Shown piece after piece: positions 19,032 through 27,849 of a DNA stretch of 64,000 nucleotides. The notes beneath the pieces were generated by a model that searched no databases, was not told where the DNA came from, and worked only from the letters and a program-made list of their open reading frames with translations. Every line of letters starts with the position of its first letter. The stretch's first letter is position 1. The position numbers were made by a program, and so were the translations under genes. The stretch comes from Oscillospiraceae bacterium. Lineage in GTDB: Bacteria; Bacillota; Clostridia; Oscillospirales; Oscillospiraceae. Where the stretch lies: assembly GCA_017436955.1 (NCBI GenBank), contig JAFSCD010000016.1:62001-126000 (forward strand), written 5' to 3'.

Positions 19032-19067
19032 AGCAAAGCGGGCAGGTGTACACCTGCCTGCTTTTTT
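19032..19067 (+). terminator. Rho-independent terminator of the hexosaminidase operon
   Basis: GCGGGCAGGTG and CACCTGCCTGC pair around a short loop, followed by TTTTTT. Confidence 0.9.
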
Positions 19068-19089
19068 ACTATGCGGAGCATCACGCTTT

Positions 19090-19548
19090 TTATAAGTATT
19101 TCACAATAACGTTCCCGTTGTTCCTGGCTTGGAAGGAGCGATCGTGATGAAAGCCCAATCGCTTGTAGAATTCAAGCGCATCCTCGTCATAGGTTAGAAT
19201 GAGCTTATAAATTTCCTGCTTCCTGAAATAATCCTCCGCGATTTCGATCAGCCGTTTGCCATATCCGCGCCGCCGGTATGACGGAGTTACCCAAAGCTCG
19301 CGGATAAACCCCACTGACGCTTCAAAAAAGCCGCTCTTCAGATGCTCGGGCTGAAGCATAATGAATCCTGCTAACTGTTTTCCGTCCTCCATCACGAAGG
19401 TGCGCATATTTTCCTTTTCATAGGATCGCATGATATCGTCGAATACATCCGTATCCGCTTTGAGCTTTATACCGATCTCCAGAAAATACGCACGGAAGCA
19501 TTGTGTGAATCGCTCGTCATAAAAGTTGCAAAGTTCTGAAATTGTCAT
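19090..19548 (-). CDS. GNAT family N-acetyltransferase
   Basis: The 152-residue product has the GNAT acetyl-CoA site: ELWVTPSYRRRGYGKRLIEIA (motif A, R/Q-x-x-G-x-G/A) and a C-terminal ALEFYKRLGFHHDRSF. Such enzymes acetylate an amine of a small molecule or protein; the substrate is unknown. The start at 19548 (MTISELCNFY) has AAGGAGCG upstream. A longer reading to 19611 runs through the attenuator hairpin and is rejected. The gene is preceded by a promoter, a 16-codon leader peptide and an attenuator, which suggests control by translation state, as in antibiotic-inducible resistance genes. Confidence 0.85.
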   Translation of the reverse strand: MTISELCNFYDERFTQCFRAYFLEIGIKLKADTDVFDDIMRSYEKENMRTFVMEDGKQLAGFIMLQPEHLKSGFFEASVGFIRELWVTPSYRRRGYGKRLIEIAEDYFRKQEIYKLILTYDEDALEFYKRLGFHHDRSFQARNNGNVIVKYL

Positions 19549-19556
19549 AAAAACGC

Positions 19557-19671
19557 TCCTTATCAAATAAAAAATGCCCTTGATAAAATCAAGAGCACCC
19601 ATTACCTGCATAAGGAGATTTCAAGCAACGGACAAAACGGCTTTTGATTTTATCAACCTACCAATAGTCAT
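19557..19671 (-). promoter_or_regulatory. Leader with transcription attenuator and sequestered ribosome site before the GNAT gene
   Basis: Read on the minus strand: TTGATAAAATCAA lies inside the leader peptide (19656-19644). Its exact complement TTGATTTTATCAA (19592-19580) forms the core of a terminator hairpin, GCTCTTGAttttaTCAAGGGC, followed by ATTTTTT. The first copy can therefore pair with and disrupt the terminator. In addition CTCCTTAT (19617-19610) is complementary to ATAAGGAG (19564-19557), the GNAT ribosome site. Antiterminator, terminator and anti-ribosome-site elements are thus all present downstream of a small ORF. Confidence 0.78.
19621..19671 (-). CDS. Leader peptide upstream of the GNAT gene
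   Basis: The ORF encodes MTIGRLIKSKAVLSVA then TGA. An AGGTGG ribosome site lies 6 bases before ATG 19671, and the promoter -10 is about 27 bases upstream of the ATG. Codons 6-10 overlap the antiterminator segment, so ribosome position on this ORF would decide which hairpin forms. It has no similarity I recognise. The call rests on its placement. Confidence 0.65.
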   Translation of the reverse strand: MTIGRLIKSKAVLSVA

Positions 19672-19697
19672 TTTGCCCACCTCACTTTCTTTCCTCT

Positions 19698-19726
19698 ATC
19701 ATAACAGCCGGTCGTTTGGCTGTCAA
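19698..19726 (-). promoter_or_regulatory. Promoter of the GNAT leader
   Basis: On the minus strand, a perfect TTGACA (19726-19721) and TATGAT (19703-19698) are spaced 17 bp apart. The predicted start near 19691 gives only about a 20-base gap to the leader ATG. Confidence 0.88.
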
Positions 19727-19779
19727 TAGCAAAGAGGAACCTGCTGCTTTTTTCTTATATTGCCACCGCTTGCCAACAA

Positions 19780-20060
19780 AAAGCCTCCCTCTGACGAGGG
19801 TAGCGAAGCGAATTGGATTACATGATTGCCAGTGGCAAGTGCACAACAGCCTATATGGCACGGCGTGAGCCGTGACGGGTGTGGAACGGCACAATCTTCA
19901 ACATCGAAAAAGCCTATAGATGGTGCTACTCGTAAGATCTCCGCCCGCATTCCACATCCGCCCTCGCCTTCGCTCGGGCACCTTCTCCCCGGGAGAAGGT
20001 ATAGCGCCGCCGTAGGGGCGATTCACGAATCGTCCGTTATCAAGGGAGGCTTTGTTTATT
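19780..20060. repeat. Dispersed intergenic repeat, family B, between the GNAT leader and the his operon
   Basis: The block contains GACGGGTGTGGAA, CCCGCATTCCACATCCGCCC, CACCTTCTCCCCGGGAGAAGG and GTAGGGGCGATTCACGAATCG. The same ordered blocks recur at 54920-55140. GGTGTGGAA and TTCCACATCC are arms of a larger inverted arrangement. I see no gene in 19727-20097. Confidence 0.7.
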
Positions 20061-20097
20061 GCAATAAGAATACTTCCAATTTTCTTCCACAAAGCTC

Positions 20098-20126
20098 TTG
20101 ACTTTAGCGCACTAAAGTGCTAAACT
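20098..20126 (+). promoter_or_regulatory. his operon promoter with overlapping operator
   Basis: TTGACT (20098-20103) and TAAACT (20121-20126) are spaced 17 bp apart. A 22-bp imperfect palindrome at 20103-20124 has TTTAGC/GCTAAA outer arms and an inner CACTAAAGTG. It fills the spacer and touches both promoter boxes. A repressor bound here would block polymerase. The first gene of the operon encodes a TrpR-type DNA-binding protein, the obvious candidate. Confidence 0.8.
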
Positions 20127-20155
20127 GAAGGACAAATACCGAAGGAGGAACTGCT

Positions 20156-20446
20156 ATGACCTTGCGAAGCGAAGCCATGGACACCTTGTTCAAGACCATT
20201 TTGAATCTGAAAAGCATTGACGAATGTTACGCCTATTTTGAGGATCTTTGCACCGTCAAGGAGCTGCAGGATATGGCGCAGCGGCTGGAAGCGGCTATGG
20301 CACTGTCCGAAGGCGCCAGCTATCAGGAGATCACCCAGCGCATCAGCATCAGCACCGCCACCATCGGCAGAGTCAGCAAATGTCTGAATTACGGTCGGGG
20401 CGGTTACCGTACTGCCATTGACCGGCTGAAGGAGGAAGAAAAATGA
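20156..20446 (+). CDS. TrpR/YerC-family transcriptional repressor, likely histidine-operon regulator
   Basis: The 96-residue product matches the TrpR-related YerC/YecD family: LCTVKELQDMAQRLEAAMALSEG followed by the helix-turn-helix SYQEITQRISISTATIGRVSKCLNYG. TrpR-type proteins repress amino-acid biosynthesis on binding the amino acid. It heads the his operon, its 3' end overlaps hisZ by 4 bases (ATGA), and a palindromic operator covers the promoter. Autoregulation plus histidine-dependent repression is the likely scheme; the effector is inferred. AAGGAGG supports ATG 20156. Confidence 0.88.
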   Translation: MTLRSEAMDTLFKTILNLKSIDECYAYFEDLCTVKELQDMAQRLEAAMALSEGASYQEITQRISISTATIGRVSKCLNYGRGGYRTAIDRLKEEEK

Positions 20447-21504
20447 ATCTGCCCCTTTCTATGACCGAATCCATCGCCTTCCGCCTGCGCTCGCTGTACC
20501 GCCGGTATGGTTACAGCCAGTACAAAATGAGCAAATTCGAGGAATATGACCTCTACGCCCGGAACAAGGATTTTCTGCTGTCGGAAAATGTCATTACCTT
20601 TACAGACCTCTCCGGCAAGCTGCTGGCGCTGAAGCCGGACGTAACGCTGTCCATCGTGAAGAACAGCCGTGACGACGCCGTTGGTCTGCAGAAGCTGTAC
20701 TATCACGAAAATGTGTACCGGGTGTCGAAAAATTCCCAGGGCTTCCGGGAGATCCAGCAGGTAGGTCTGGAATGTCTGGGAAACATTGACGATTACTGCA
20801 TCCTGGAAGTGTTGCAGCTGGCGCAAAAGAGTCTGGAGCAGATCTCCGGGGATTCCGTTCTGGAGGTGTCCCATCTGGGGCTGATCTCGGCACTGACCGA
20901 GAATTTGAGCGCAGACCGGAAGGCAGAGATCTTCCGCTGCGTGGGCAGCAAAAACGCCCACGAGCTGCTTGCCGTTTGCAAAGAAGCCGGCGTTGAGGAC
21001 AAAATCGCAGAGATCCTCAAAGCCCTGACCGCCATCGGCGGCGCACCGGATACGGTGCTGCCCAGGGTAAAAGCGCTGCTGACCGGCATCGTGGACACCA
21101 AGCCTTTGGCGCTGCTGGAACAGCTGAGCAGCCTTTTGGGTGGCAAGCTGCGCATTGATTTTTCCGTGGTAGACGATATTCATTATTATAACGGCATTGT
21201 TTTTAAGGGCTTTGTCCGTGGCGTGCCGGATGCGGTGCTGTCCGGCGGTCAGTACGACAAACTGATGCAAAAGCTGAAGCGCCAAAGTGCCGCCATCGGC
21301 TTTGCGGTCTATCTGGATCTTCTGGAGCGGCTGGAGCAGGCGCCGGAAGAATACGATGTGGACACCGTGCTGCTGTATACCGACGAGCCCATTTCCCAGA
21401 TCAACGCCGCCGCAAAGGCGCTGATGGAAAGCGGCAAGAGCGTTGCTGTGTACCGTCAGATCCCCGACGGTCTGCGCTATCGGGAAGCGAAAACTGTGAG
21501 GTGA
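20443..21504 (+). CDS. hisZ: ATP phosphoribosyltransferase regulatory subunit
   Basis: The 353-residue product is a class II histidyl-tRNA synthetase paralogue: the motif-2-like region KLYYHENVYRV, the QQVGLECLG segment and the VFKGFVRGVP..VLSGGQYDKL segment are kept, without the tRNA-binding domain. HisZ pairs with short-form HisG to make the first, feedback-controlled enzyme of histidine synthesis. The short HisG encoded directly downstream agrees with this. The ATG overlaps the regulator's stop. Confidence 0.9.
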   Translation: MNLPLSMTESIAFRLRSLYRRYGYSQYKMSKFEEYDLYARNKDFLLSENVITFTDLSGKLLALKPDVTLSIVKNSRDDAVGLQKLYYHENVYRVSKNSQGFREIQQVGLECLGNIDDYCILEVLQLAQKSLEQISGDSVLEVSHLGLISALTENLSADRKAEIFRCVGSKNAHELLAVCKEAGVEDKIAEILKALTAIGGAPDTVLPRVKALLTGIVDTKPLALLEQLSSLLGGKLRIDFSVVDDIHYYNGIVFKGFVRGVPDAVLSGGQYDKLMQKLKRQSAAIGFAVYLDLLERLEQAPEEYDVDTVLLYTDEPISQINAAAKALMESGKSVAVYRQIPDGLRYREAKTVR

Positions 21505-21509
21505 GACTC

Positions 21510-22151
21510 TTGAAACCGATACTGAACGTGGCACTGCCCAAGGGTCGCCTTGGTGAAAAGGTGTACACAATGATGGAAAAAGCCGGCTTTGCCTGCCCGG
21601 CGATCTATGAAAACAACCGCAAGCTGATTTTTGAGAATCCCGAAAAGGGCGTCCGCTACTTTTGGGTCAAGCCCTCGGACGTGGCCATTTACGTAGAACG
21701 CGGCACCGCCGATATCGGCATCGTAGGCAAGGACATTCTGCTGGAATACGAGCCGGATGTATACGAGCTTTTAGACCTGAATATCGGCAAATGCCGGATG
21801 GCGGTGGCAGCGCCCAAGGGTTTCCGGGACGACCCCCGGCGCACCCTTCGGGTGGCGACCAAATTCAGCAATATTGCCGCCCGGTATTACCGGGGCATTG
21901 GTCGGGACATCGACATTATTCACTTGAACGGCTCCATTGAGGTGGCGCCGATCCTGGGCTTAAGCGATGTGATCGTGGACATCGTGGAAACCGGCACGAC
22001 CCTGAAGGAAAATGATCTGGAAGTGCTGCAGACCATCGTCCCCATCAGTGCCCGGCTCATCGCCAACAAGGCAAGCTACAAATTCCAAAGCGAGACCATC
22101 GACACTGTGACCGCCAGTATTGCGGCGCAGCTGGAGGAACGAAATGATTAA
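21510..22151 (+). CDS. hisG: ATP phosphoribosyltransferase, short form
   Basis: The 213-residue product has LPKGRLGEKV, the GTADIGIVGKD phosphate site and DVIVDIVETGTTLKEN, the PRPP-binding P-loop. It lacks the C-terminal regulatory domain of long HisG, so it needs HisZ. TTG 21510 is chosen because GAGGTGAG lies 4 bases upstream; a GTG at 21501 is possible but lacks a spaced ribosome site. It catalyses the first step, ATP plus PRPP to phosphoribosyl-ATP. Confidence 0.9.
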   Translation: MKPILNVALPKGRLGEKVYTMMEKAGFACPAIYENNRKLIFENPEKGVRYFWVKPSDVAIYVERGTADIGIVGKDILLEYEPDVYELLDLNIGKCRMAVAAPKGFRDDPRRTLRVATKFSNIAARYYRGIGRDIDIIHLNGSIEVAPILGLSDVIVDIVETGTTLKENDLEVLQTIVPISARLIANKASYKFQSETIDTVTASIAAQLEERND

Positions 22152-23418
22152 GATTCTGAAATACGGGAAGGAAACAGAAGCATCCATCCTCGCCCAGCCG
22201 GAAACGGCGCAAAATATAGAAGATATCGTCGCCGATATTATTTACGATGTGCGCAAGCGTGGCGATGCCGCCCTTTTTGAATACTGCAGGTGCTTTGACA
22301 AAGCGGAGCTGACGGAGCTGGCGGTTTCCAATGCGGAGATCGACGCGGCGGTGGCTTCCGTGGAGCCCAGATTTCTGGAAATTTTGCGCAAGGCAGCGGA
22401 AAATATCCGCGCCTTCCACGCCCAGCAGAAGCGGCAAGGCTTCCAAATCGAAAAGGATGGCACCGTTGTGGGGCAGAAAATTATTCCCGTGGATCGGGCA
22501 GGTCTGTATGTTCCCGGCGGTACGGCGGCATACCCTTCCACGGTGCTGATGGATGCCATTCCTGCCAAGATCGCCGGCGTGCAGGAGGTCGTGATGGTAA
22601 CGCCGCCCCGAGCCGACGGCACCGTAAATCCGGTGATCCTGGCGGCTGCCAAAATCGCCGGTGTGGACAAGATCTTTAAGGTCGGCGGCGCCCAGGCCAT
22701 CGCCGCCCTGACCTACGGCACCGAGTCCATCCCCAAGGTGGACAAGATCGTAGGCCCCGGCAACGCATACGTTGCCGAAGCCAAAAAGCAGGTATTCGGT
22801 AAGGTGTCCATTGATATGATCGCCGGTCCCAGCGAGATCATGATCATCTGCGACGGCAAGACCGATCCCCGTTATGCGGCGGCGGACTTGCTTTCCCAGG
22901 CAGAACACGATAAAATGGCAAGTGCCATACTGGTGACCGATTCGGAAGCGTTGGCCTATGCCGTACAGGCAGAGCTGGAAAAGCAGATCCCGCAGCTAAA
23001 GCGCAGCGAAATTGCCCGGGCTTCCATCGACAGCAACGGCAAGATCATTCTGGTGGCGGATATCGATACCGCCATCACCGTTGCCAATGCCATCGCGCCG
23101 GAGCATCTGGAGCTTTGTCTGGACGAGCCTATGGCGTATCTGGACAAGATCCGTCACGCCGGCTCCGTATTTCTGGGCAGAAATTGCCCGGAGGCCCTGG
23201 GCGATTATTTCGCCGGTCCCAACCACACCCTGCCCACCTCCGGCACAGCGAAATTCTCCAGCCCGTTGAGTGTGGATGATTTTATCAAAAAGACCCAGTT
23301 TATCTACTACACCCGGGAAGCCTTGGAAAAGGTGGCAGAGGATGTTGCTTACTTTGCCGAGGCAGAGGGCTTGACTGCCCACGCAAAAAGCGCGGTGATC
23401 CGTATTCAGGAGGCGTAA
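22144..23418 (+). CDS. hisD: Histidinol dehydrogenase
   Basis: The 424-residue product carries DRAGLYVPGGTAAYPSTVLM, the family signature GPSEIMIICD and the zinc-site region around LLSQAEHDKMASAIL, plus GDYFAGPNHTLPTSG near the end. It oxidises histidinol to histidine in two NAD-dependent steps. ATG 22144 overlaps the hisG stop by 8 bases and has GGAGG upstream. The length is normal. Confidence 0.93.
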   Translation: MIKILKYGKETEASILAQPETAQNIEDIVADIIYDVRKRGDAALFEYCRCFDKAELTELAVSNAEIDAAVASVEPRFLEILRKAAENIRAFHAQQKRQGFQIEKDGTVVGQKIIPVDRAGLYVPGGTAAYPSTVLMDAIPAKIAGVQEVVMVTPPRADGTVNPVILAAAKIAGVDKIFKVGGAQAIAALTYGTESIPKVDKIVGPGNAYVAEAKKQVFGKVSIDMIAGPSEIMIICDGKTDPRYAAADLLSQAEHDKMASAILVTDSEALAYAVQAELEKQIPQLKRSEIARASIDSNGKIILVADIDTAITVANAIAPEHLELCLDEPMAYLDKIRHAGSVFLGRNCPEALGDYFAGPNHTLPTSGTAKFSSPLSVDDFIKKTQFIYYTREALEKVAEDVAYFAEAEGLTAHAKSAVIRIQEA

Positions 23419-23419
23419 T

Positions 23420-24484
23420 ATGAGCCGTTTTTTCAGCAAAAAGTATAAAGATCTGGTGCCTTACGTCCCCGGCGAGCAGCCCCAGGACAGATCCTACATT
23501 AAACTTAACACCAACGAATCTCCCTTCCAGGCTTCGCCCGGCGCGCAGGCGGCGGTGGCGGAGGCAGCGACCCGGCTGCAGCTGTATTCCGATCCGGAGT
23601 GCCGGCTGCTGCGGCAAAAGGCAGCGGCGCTTTACGGCATTTCCCCCGATGAGGTGATCTTCACCAACGGCTCCGACGAGCTGCTGAATTTTGTTATCAT
23701 GGCGTTCTGCGACGCAGACACTCCGGCAGTATTCCCGGACATCACCTACGGCTTTTACAAGGTTTTCGCCCAGCTCAACGCGGTACCTTACACGCAGATA
23801 CCGCTGATGGCGGATTTTTCCGTCAACGTCAGTGACTATATCGGCTGCAACAAGACCATCCTCATCGCCAATCCCAACGCCCCCACCGGTCTGGCGCTGT
23901 CGCTGGCAGACGTGGAGAAGATCGTGGCAGGCAACCCCGATAACCTCGTGCTGATCGACGAGGCTTACGTGGATTTCGGCGGGCAGACCGCCGTACCGCT
24001 GATCCGCAAGTATGACAATCTACTGATCGCCCAGACCTTCTCCAAGAGCCGGTCGATGGCCGGCGCAAGACTGGGTATGGCGATCGGCTGCCCGGCGCTG
24101 ATACAGGATCTGAAAAACATCCAGTTCTCCACCAATCCCTTTAACGTCAACGCCATGACTATGGCCGCCGGCGTGGGCGCGCTGGAGGATGCGGAATATT
24201 TCAAGGAAAATTGCGCAAAGATCATCGCAAACCGGCAGTGGACCATTGCCGAGCTTGACAAAATCGGCTTTACCACCGTGCCTTCCCAGACCAATTTCAT
24301 CCTGACGAAGAATCCTGCCATCGGCGGCAAGGCGCTGTATCTGGCGCTGAAGGAAAAGGGCGTTCTGGTGCGGCATTTTGATACCGACCGGCTTCGGGAC
24401 TATGTCCGGGTCACCATCGGCACGGCGGAGCAGATGGGGATTTTCGTTGCCACCGTCAAGCAGATTTTGGAGGAAAATGTATGA
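23420..24484 (+). CDS. hisC: Histidinol-phosphate aminotransferase
   Basis: The 354-residue product is a fold-type I PLP aminotransferase: NTNESPF, FTNGSDELL, the NPNAPTG motif, VLIDEAYVDF, and FSKSRSMAGARLG with the PLP lysine. It transfers an amino group to imidazole-acetol phosphate. It starts 2 bases after hisD. Confidence 0.93.
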   Translation: MSRFFSKKYKDLVPYVPGEQPQDRSYIKLNTNESPFQASPGAQAAVAEAATRLQLYSDPECRLLRQKAAALYGISPDEVIFTNGSDELLNFVIMAFCDADTPAVFPDITYGFYKVFAQLNAVPYTQIPLMADFSVNVSDYIGCNKTILIANPNAPTGLALSLADVEKIVAGNPDNLVLIDEAYVDFGGQTAVPLIRKYDNLLIAQTFSKSRSMAGARLGMAIGCPALIQDLKNIQFSTNPFNVNAMTMAAGVGALEDAEYFKENCAKIIANRQWTIAELDKIGFTTVPSQTNFILTKNPAIGGKALYLALKEKGVLVRHFDTDRLRDYVRVTIGTAEQMGIFVATVKQILEENV

Positions 24485-25068
24485 GAACGGCGAAAATAGA
24501 CAGAAAAACCAGCGAAACCGACATCCAAATATCCTTAAATCTGGACGGCACCGGAAAAAGCGATATCGCCACCGGCTGCGGTTTTCTGGATCATATGCTG
24601 ACCCTTTTGGCATCCCACGGACGGTTTGACCTGCAGGTTTCCTGCCAGGGCGACACCTACGTGGACGATCACCACACCGTTGAGGACGTGGGTATCGCGT
24701 TGGGTCAGGCTTTTTCCCGGGCGCTGGGCGATAAGAAGGGCATCTGCCGCTACGGCAATATGATCCTGCCCATGGATGAGGCGCTGATCCTCTCCGCTGT
24801 GGATCTTTCCGGCAGAAGCTATCTGGGCTATGCGCTGGATATTCCCACCGCCAAGGTGGGCAGCTTTGATACGGAGCTGGTGGAGGAATTTTTCCTGGGC
24901 TTTGTCCGCAACGCAAATTGCACTTTGCACATCCGCAAGGCTACCGGCAGCAATTCTCACCATATCATCGAGGGCGCGTTCAAGTCCGTTGCCCGCAGTC
25001 TGCGGCAGGCGGTTGCCATCGACGCTGCCTGCGCCGGCGAAATTCCGTCCACAAAGGGAGTGCTGTGA
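24481..25068 (+). CDS. hisB: Imidazoleglycerol-phosphate dehydratase
   Basis: The 195-residue product has the paired metal-binding motifs HMLTLLASHG..DDHHTVEDVG and its pseudo-repeat near residue 160 (SNSHHIIEGAFKS). It is the monofunctional HisB and lacks a fused histidinol-phosphatase domain, so that step needs another gene. The ATG overlaps the hisC stop (ATGA). Confidence 0.93.
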   Translation: MRTAKIDRKTSETDIQISLNLDGTGKSDIATGCGFLDHMLTLLASHGRFDLQVSCQGDTYVDDHHTVEDVGIALGQAFSRALGDKKGICRYGNMILPMDEALILSAVDLSGRSYLGYALDIPTAKVGSFDTELVEEFFLGFVRNANCTLHIRKATGSNSHHIIEGAFKSVARSLRQAVAIDAACAGEIPSTKGVL

Positions 25069-25691
25069 TGCTGGCGATCGTTGATTACGGCGTGGGAAAC
25101 CTCTTTTCCCTGGAATGTTCGCTGTCCGCCATTGGCGTACAGAGTGTGGTGACCGCCGACCCGGAGGTGCTGGCACGAGCCGACCAGATCATCCTGCCCG
25201 GCGTGGGTGCTTTTGGCGATGCCGTGCAGAAGCTGCGCGATACCGGGCTTGACCGGCACATCATCGCTCTGGCGAAAGCCGGCAAGCCGCTGCTGGGCAT
25301 CTGCCTGGGTATGCAGCTGCTGTTTGAGAAGGGCTTTGAGTTTGGTGAGTATGCGGGTCTGGGGCTGATCAAGGGCTGCGTGCGTCCAATGGCGCAGGTG
25401 ATTCCTGCCGGCTATAAAATTCCCCATATTGGCTGGAATTCCTTACAATTTGCCCAGGAAAACCCCTTGTTTTCCTATATTAAGGATGGCGATTTCGTAT
25501 ATTTCGTCCATTCCTTCTGCGCCACGGATTGCGAAGACTCTGTGGCGGCGACCACCGATTACGGCGCGCCGGTAACGGCGGCTGTGGTCAGCGGAAACGT
25601 ATTTGGCTGCCAGTTCCACCCGGAAAAAAGCGGTGAAGTGGGGCTGAAGATCCTGAAAGCCTTTTCGGAAAGGAGGACGTCTCAATGCTGA
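25068..25691 (+). CDS. hisH: Imidazole glycerol phosphate synthase, glutamine amidotransferase subunit
   Basis: The 207-residue product has YGVGNLFSLE, the class I amidotransferase nucleophile motif GICLGMQLLFE, and QFHPEKSGEVG with the His-Glu pair. It frees ammonia from glutamine for HisF. ATG 25068 shares a base with the hisB stop (TGATG). Confidence 0.93.
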   Translation: MLAIVDYGVGNLFSLECSLSAIGVQSVVTADPEVLARADQIILPGVGAFGDAVQKLRDTGLDRHIIALAKAGKPLLGICLGMQLLFEKGFEFGEYAGLGLIKGCVRPMAQVIPAGYKIPHIGWNSLQFAQENPLFSYIKDGDFVYFVHSFCATDCEDSVAATTDYGAPVTAAVVSGNVFGCQFHPEKSGEVGLKILKAFSERRTSQC

Positions 25692-26398
25692 TCTACCCGG
25701 CCATCGACCTGTATGAGGGCAAGGCTGTCCGCCTTTTCAAGGGCGACTACGCCCAGATGCAGATCTTCAGCGATGACCCCGTTTCCGTGGCGAAGGATTT
25801 TGCGGCGCAAGGCGCGAAGTGTATCCATATCGTGGACCTGGAGGGCGCAAAAAGCGGCACCACCCCCAATTTTGACACCGTTTGCGCCATCAAAAAGGAA
25901 ACCGGTCTTTTCTGCGAGGTAGGCGGCGGCATCCGGGATATAGCGACGGTGGACAAGTATTTGTCCGCCGGCATCGACCGGGTGATCTTAGGCACAGCAG
26001 CTGTCACCACCCCCGGTTTCGTGGAGGAAGCGACCCAAAAATACGGCGCAAAGATCGCCGTTGGCATCGACATCCGGGATGGCTTCGTCGCCATCCGGGG
26101 CTGGACGGAGCTATCTTCGGAAAACGCCTTCGCCTTCTGCGAAAAAATGGCGAAGCTGGGCGTACAGACCATGATCTGCACCGATATTTCCAAGGACGGT
26201 GCCATGCAGGGCGCAAACCACGCCCTTTATCAGGCGCTGTCTGAAACGTGCAGTATGCAGATCATCGCCTCCGGCGGCGTTTCCTCCATGGAGGATGTGA
26301 AACATCTGGCGGCCATGGATATCCACGGCGCCATTATCGGCAAGGCCTACTACACCGGCGCGATTTGCCTGAAAGACGCGATCGAGGTGGCAAAATGA
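25685..26398 (+). CDS. hisA: ProFAR isomerase
   Basis: The 237-residue product is a half-barrel-duplicated TIM barrel: IDLYEGKAVRLFKGDY near the N-terminus with the catalytic Asp, EVGGGIRD, GIDIRDGFVAIRGW and SGGVSSMED. It isomerises ProFAR to PRFAR. It overlaps hisH by 7 bases after an AGGAGG site. Confidence 0.93.
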   Translation: MLIYPAIDLYEGKAVRLFKGDYAQMQIFSDDPVSVAKDFAAQGAKCIHIVDLEGAKSGTTPNFDTVCAIKKETGLFCEVGGGIRDIATVDKYLSAGIDRVILGTAAVTTPGFVEEATQKYGAKIAVGIDIRDGFVAIRGWTELSSENAFAFCEKMAKLGVQTMICTDISKDGAMQGANHALYQALSETCSMQIIASGGVSSMEDVKHLAAMDIHGAIIGKAYYTGAICLKDAIEVAK

Positions 26399-27153
26399 TT
26401 ACAAAACGGATCATCCCCTGCCTGGATGTGAAAGACGGCAGAGTTGTAAAAGGCGTAAATTTCGACGGTCTGCAGGACATATCTTCGCCGGTGACGCTGG
26501 CGGAATTTTATACCCACAACGGCGCCGACGAGCTGGTTTTTTACGATATTACCGCCTCTGCGGAGGGCAGGAAGCTGTTCACCGATATCCTCCGGGAAGC
26601 CGCAAAACGGGTGTTCATTCCCCTGACCGTTGGCGGCGGCATCAACACCCTGGCAGATTTCGACAGAGTTCTCAAATGCGGCGCGGATAAGGTCAGCGTC
26701 AATTCCGGTGCCATCGCAAATCCCGACCTGATCGCCCAGGCTGCCAAGCGCTACGGCAGCCAATGCGTGGTGCTGTCGGCAGACGTGAAGCGGGTGGAAG
26801 GCGAATTCCGCATTTTCGCCAAAGGCGGCAGAGTGGACACCGGTATGGAGGCCATCGGCTGGATCAAGCGGTGCGTGGACAACGGCGCCGGCGAGATCGT
26901 GGTAAATTCCATCAATACCGACGGTGTGAAGCAGGGCTTTGACCTGCCGCTGCTGCGGGCGGTGTGCGATGCGGTCAGCGTGCCGGTGATCGCCTCCGGC
27001 GGCGCAGGCTGCGCGGAAGATTTTGTAACGCTGTTTGAAACCATCCCCACCATTGACGCCGGTCTCGCCGCTTCCATTTTCCACTTCGGTCAGGTGCAGA
27101 TCCCCGATCTGAAGGAGATCCTGGCACAGAAGAACATTCCCGTAAGGAGATAA
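26395..27153 (+). CDS. hisF: Imidazole glycerol phosphate synthase, cyclase subunit
   Basis: The 252-residue product begins [18 protein letters not shown] with the catalytic Asp. It continues with [35 protein letters not shown] and VIASGGAG, all classical HisF. With HisH it makes imidazole glycerol phosphate and AICAR. ATG 26395 overlaps the hisA stop (ATGA); the longer upstream reading is rejected. Confidence 0.95.
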   Translation: MITKRIIPCLDVKDGRVVKGVNFDGLQDISSPVTLAEFYTHNGADELVFYDITASAEGRKLFTDILREAAKRVFIPLTVGGGINTLADFDRVLKCGADKVSVNSGAIANPDLIAQAAKRYGSQCVVLSADVKRVEGEFRIFAKGGRVDTGMEAIGWIKRCVDNGAGEIVVNSINTDGVKQGFDLPLLRAVCDAVSVPVIASGGAGCAEDFVTLFETIPTIDAGLAASIFHFGQVQIPDLKEILAQKNIPVRR

Positions 27154-27157
27154 GATT

Positions 27158-27808
27158 ATGCTGAATATTGACACACTTAAATTTGACGAAAAGGGTCTGA
27201 TCCCTGCCATCGTGGTGGACGCGGTTACCAAGCAGGTGCTGACCCTTGCCTATATGAGCCGGGAAAGTCTGCAGATTTCTATGGAAAAGGAGCTGACCTG
27301 CTTCTACAGCCGTTCCCGTCAGCAGCTTTGGCTCAAGGGCGAGACCAGCGGCAATTATCAGCACATCGTATCCATTACCGCTGACTGCGATAATGATGCG
27401 CTGGTGGTGATGGTGGAGCCGGAGGGTCCTGCCTGCCACAAGGGAACTGTAAGCTGCTTCCACAATCCCGTTTTTCAGAGCGAAAACCGTCACGAATTCT
27501 CCCTGGAGGGCTTGATGGCGCTGATACAGGGCAGAAAAACCGACAAAAAAGAGGGCTCTTACACCACCTACCTCTTTGAAAAGGGTCTGGATAAGATCCT
27601 GAAAAAGGTAGGCGAGGAATCCACCGAGGTCATCATCGCCGCCAAAGCCGAGGACAGAGCGGAGACCATCTATGAGATCGCCGACCTTGCTTACCACGTG
27701 ATGGTGCTGATGGCGCAGACCGGCATCTCTCTGGAGGAGATCCACAGGGAGCTTGCCTCCCGCCACGTCATTGACCATAAGGTCAAGCAGGAAAAGATGA
27801 CGAACTAA
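27158..27808 (+). CDS. hisIE: Bifunctional phosphoribosyl-AMP cyclohydrolase / phosphoribosyl-ATP pyrophosphatase
   Basis: The 216-residue product fuses HisI ([31 protein letters not shown], the zinc-binding [11 protein letters not shown] and [10 protein letters not shown]) to HisE from about residue 118 ([26 protein letters not shown]). It performs steps two and three of the pathway. It is the last gene of the operon, followed by a terminator. Confidence 0.94.
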   Translation: MLNIDTLKFDEKGLIPAIVVDAVTKQVLTLAYMSRESLQISMEKELTCFYSRSRQQLWLKGETSGNYQHIVSITADCDNDALVVMVEPEGPACHKGTVSCFHNPVFQSENRHEFSLEGLMALIQGRKTDKKEGSYTTYLFEKGLDKILKKVGEESTEVIIAAKAEDRAETIYEIADLAYHVMVLMAQTGISLEEIHRELASRHVIDHKVKQEKMTN

Positions 27809-27813
27809 AAAGC

Positions 27814-27845
27814 AAAGTGCCGTCTCACCCGAGGTGGCACTTTTT
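27814..27845 (+). terminator. Rho-independent terminator of the his operon
   Basis: AAAGTGCC and GGCAC(T) pair around a 13-base loop, followed by TTTTT. It lies 5 bases after the hisIE stop. Confidence 0.8.
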
Positions 27846-27849
27846 AATA

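Noticed and set aside
19549-19611. 21-codon N-terminal extension of the GNAT gene
   Set aside because: It would translate the attenuator hairpin and T-tract; ATG 19548 has AAGGAG directly upstream.
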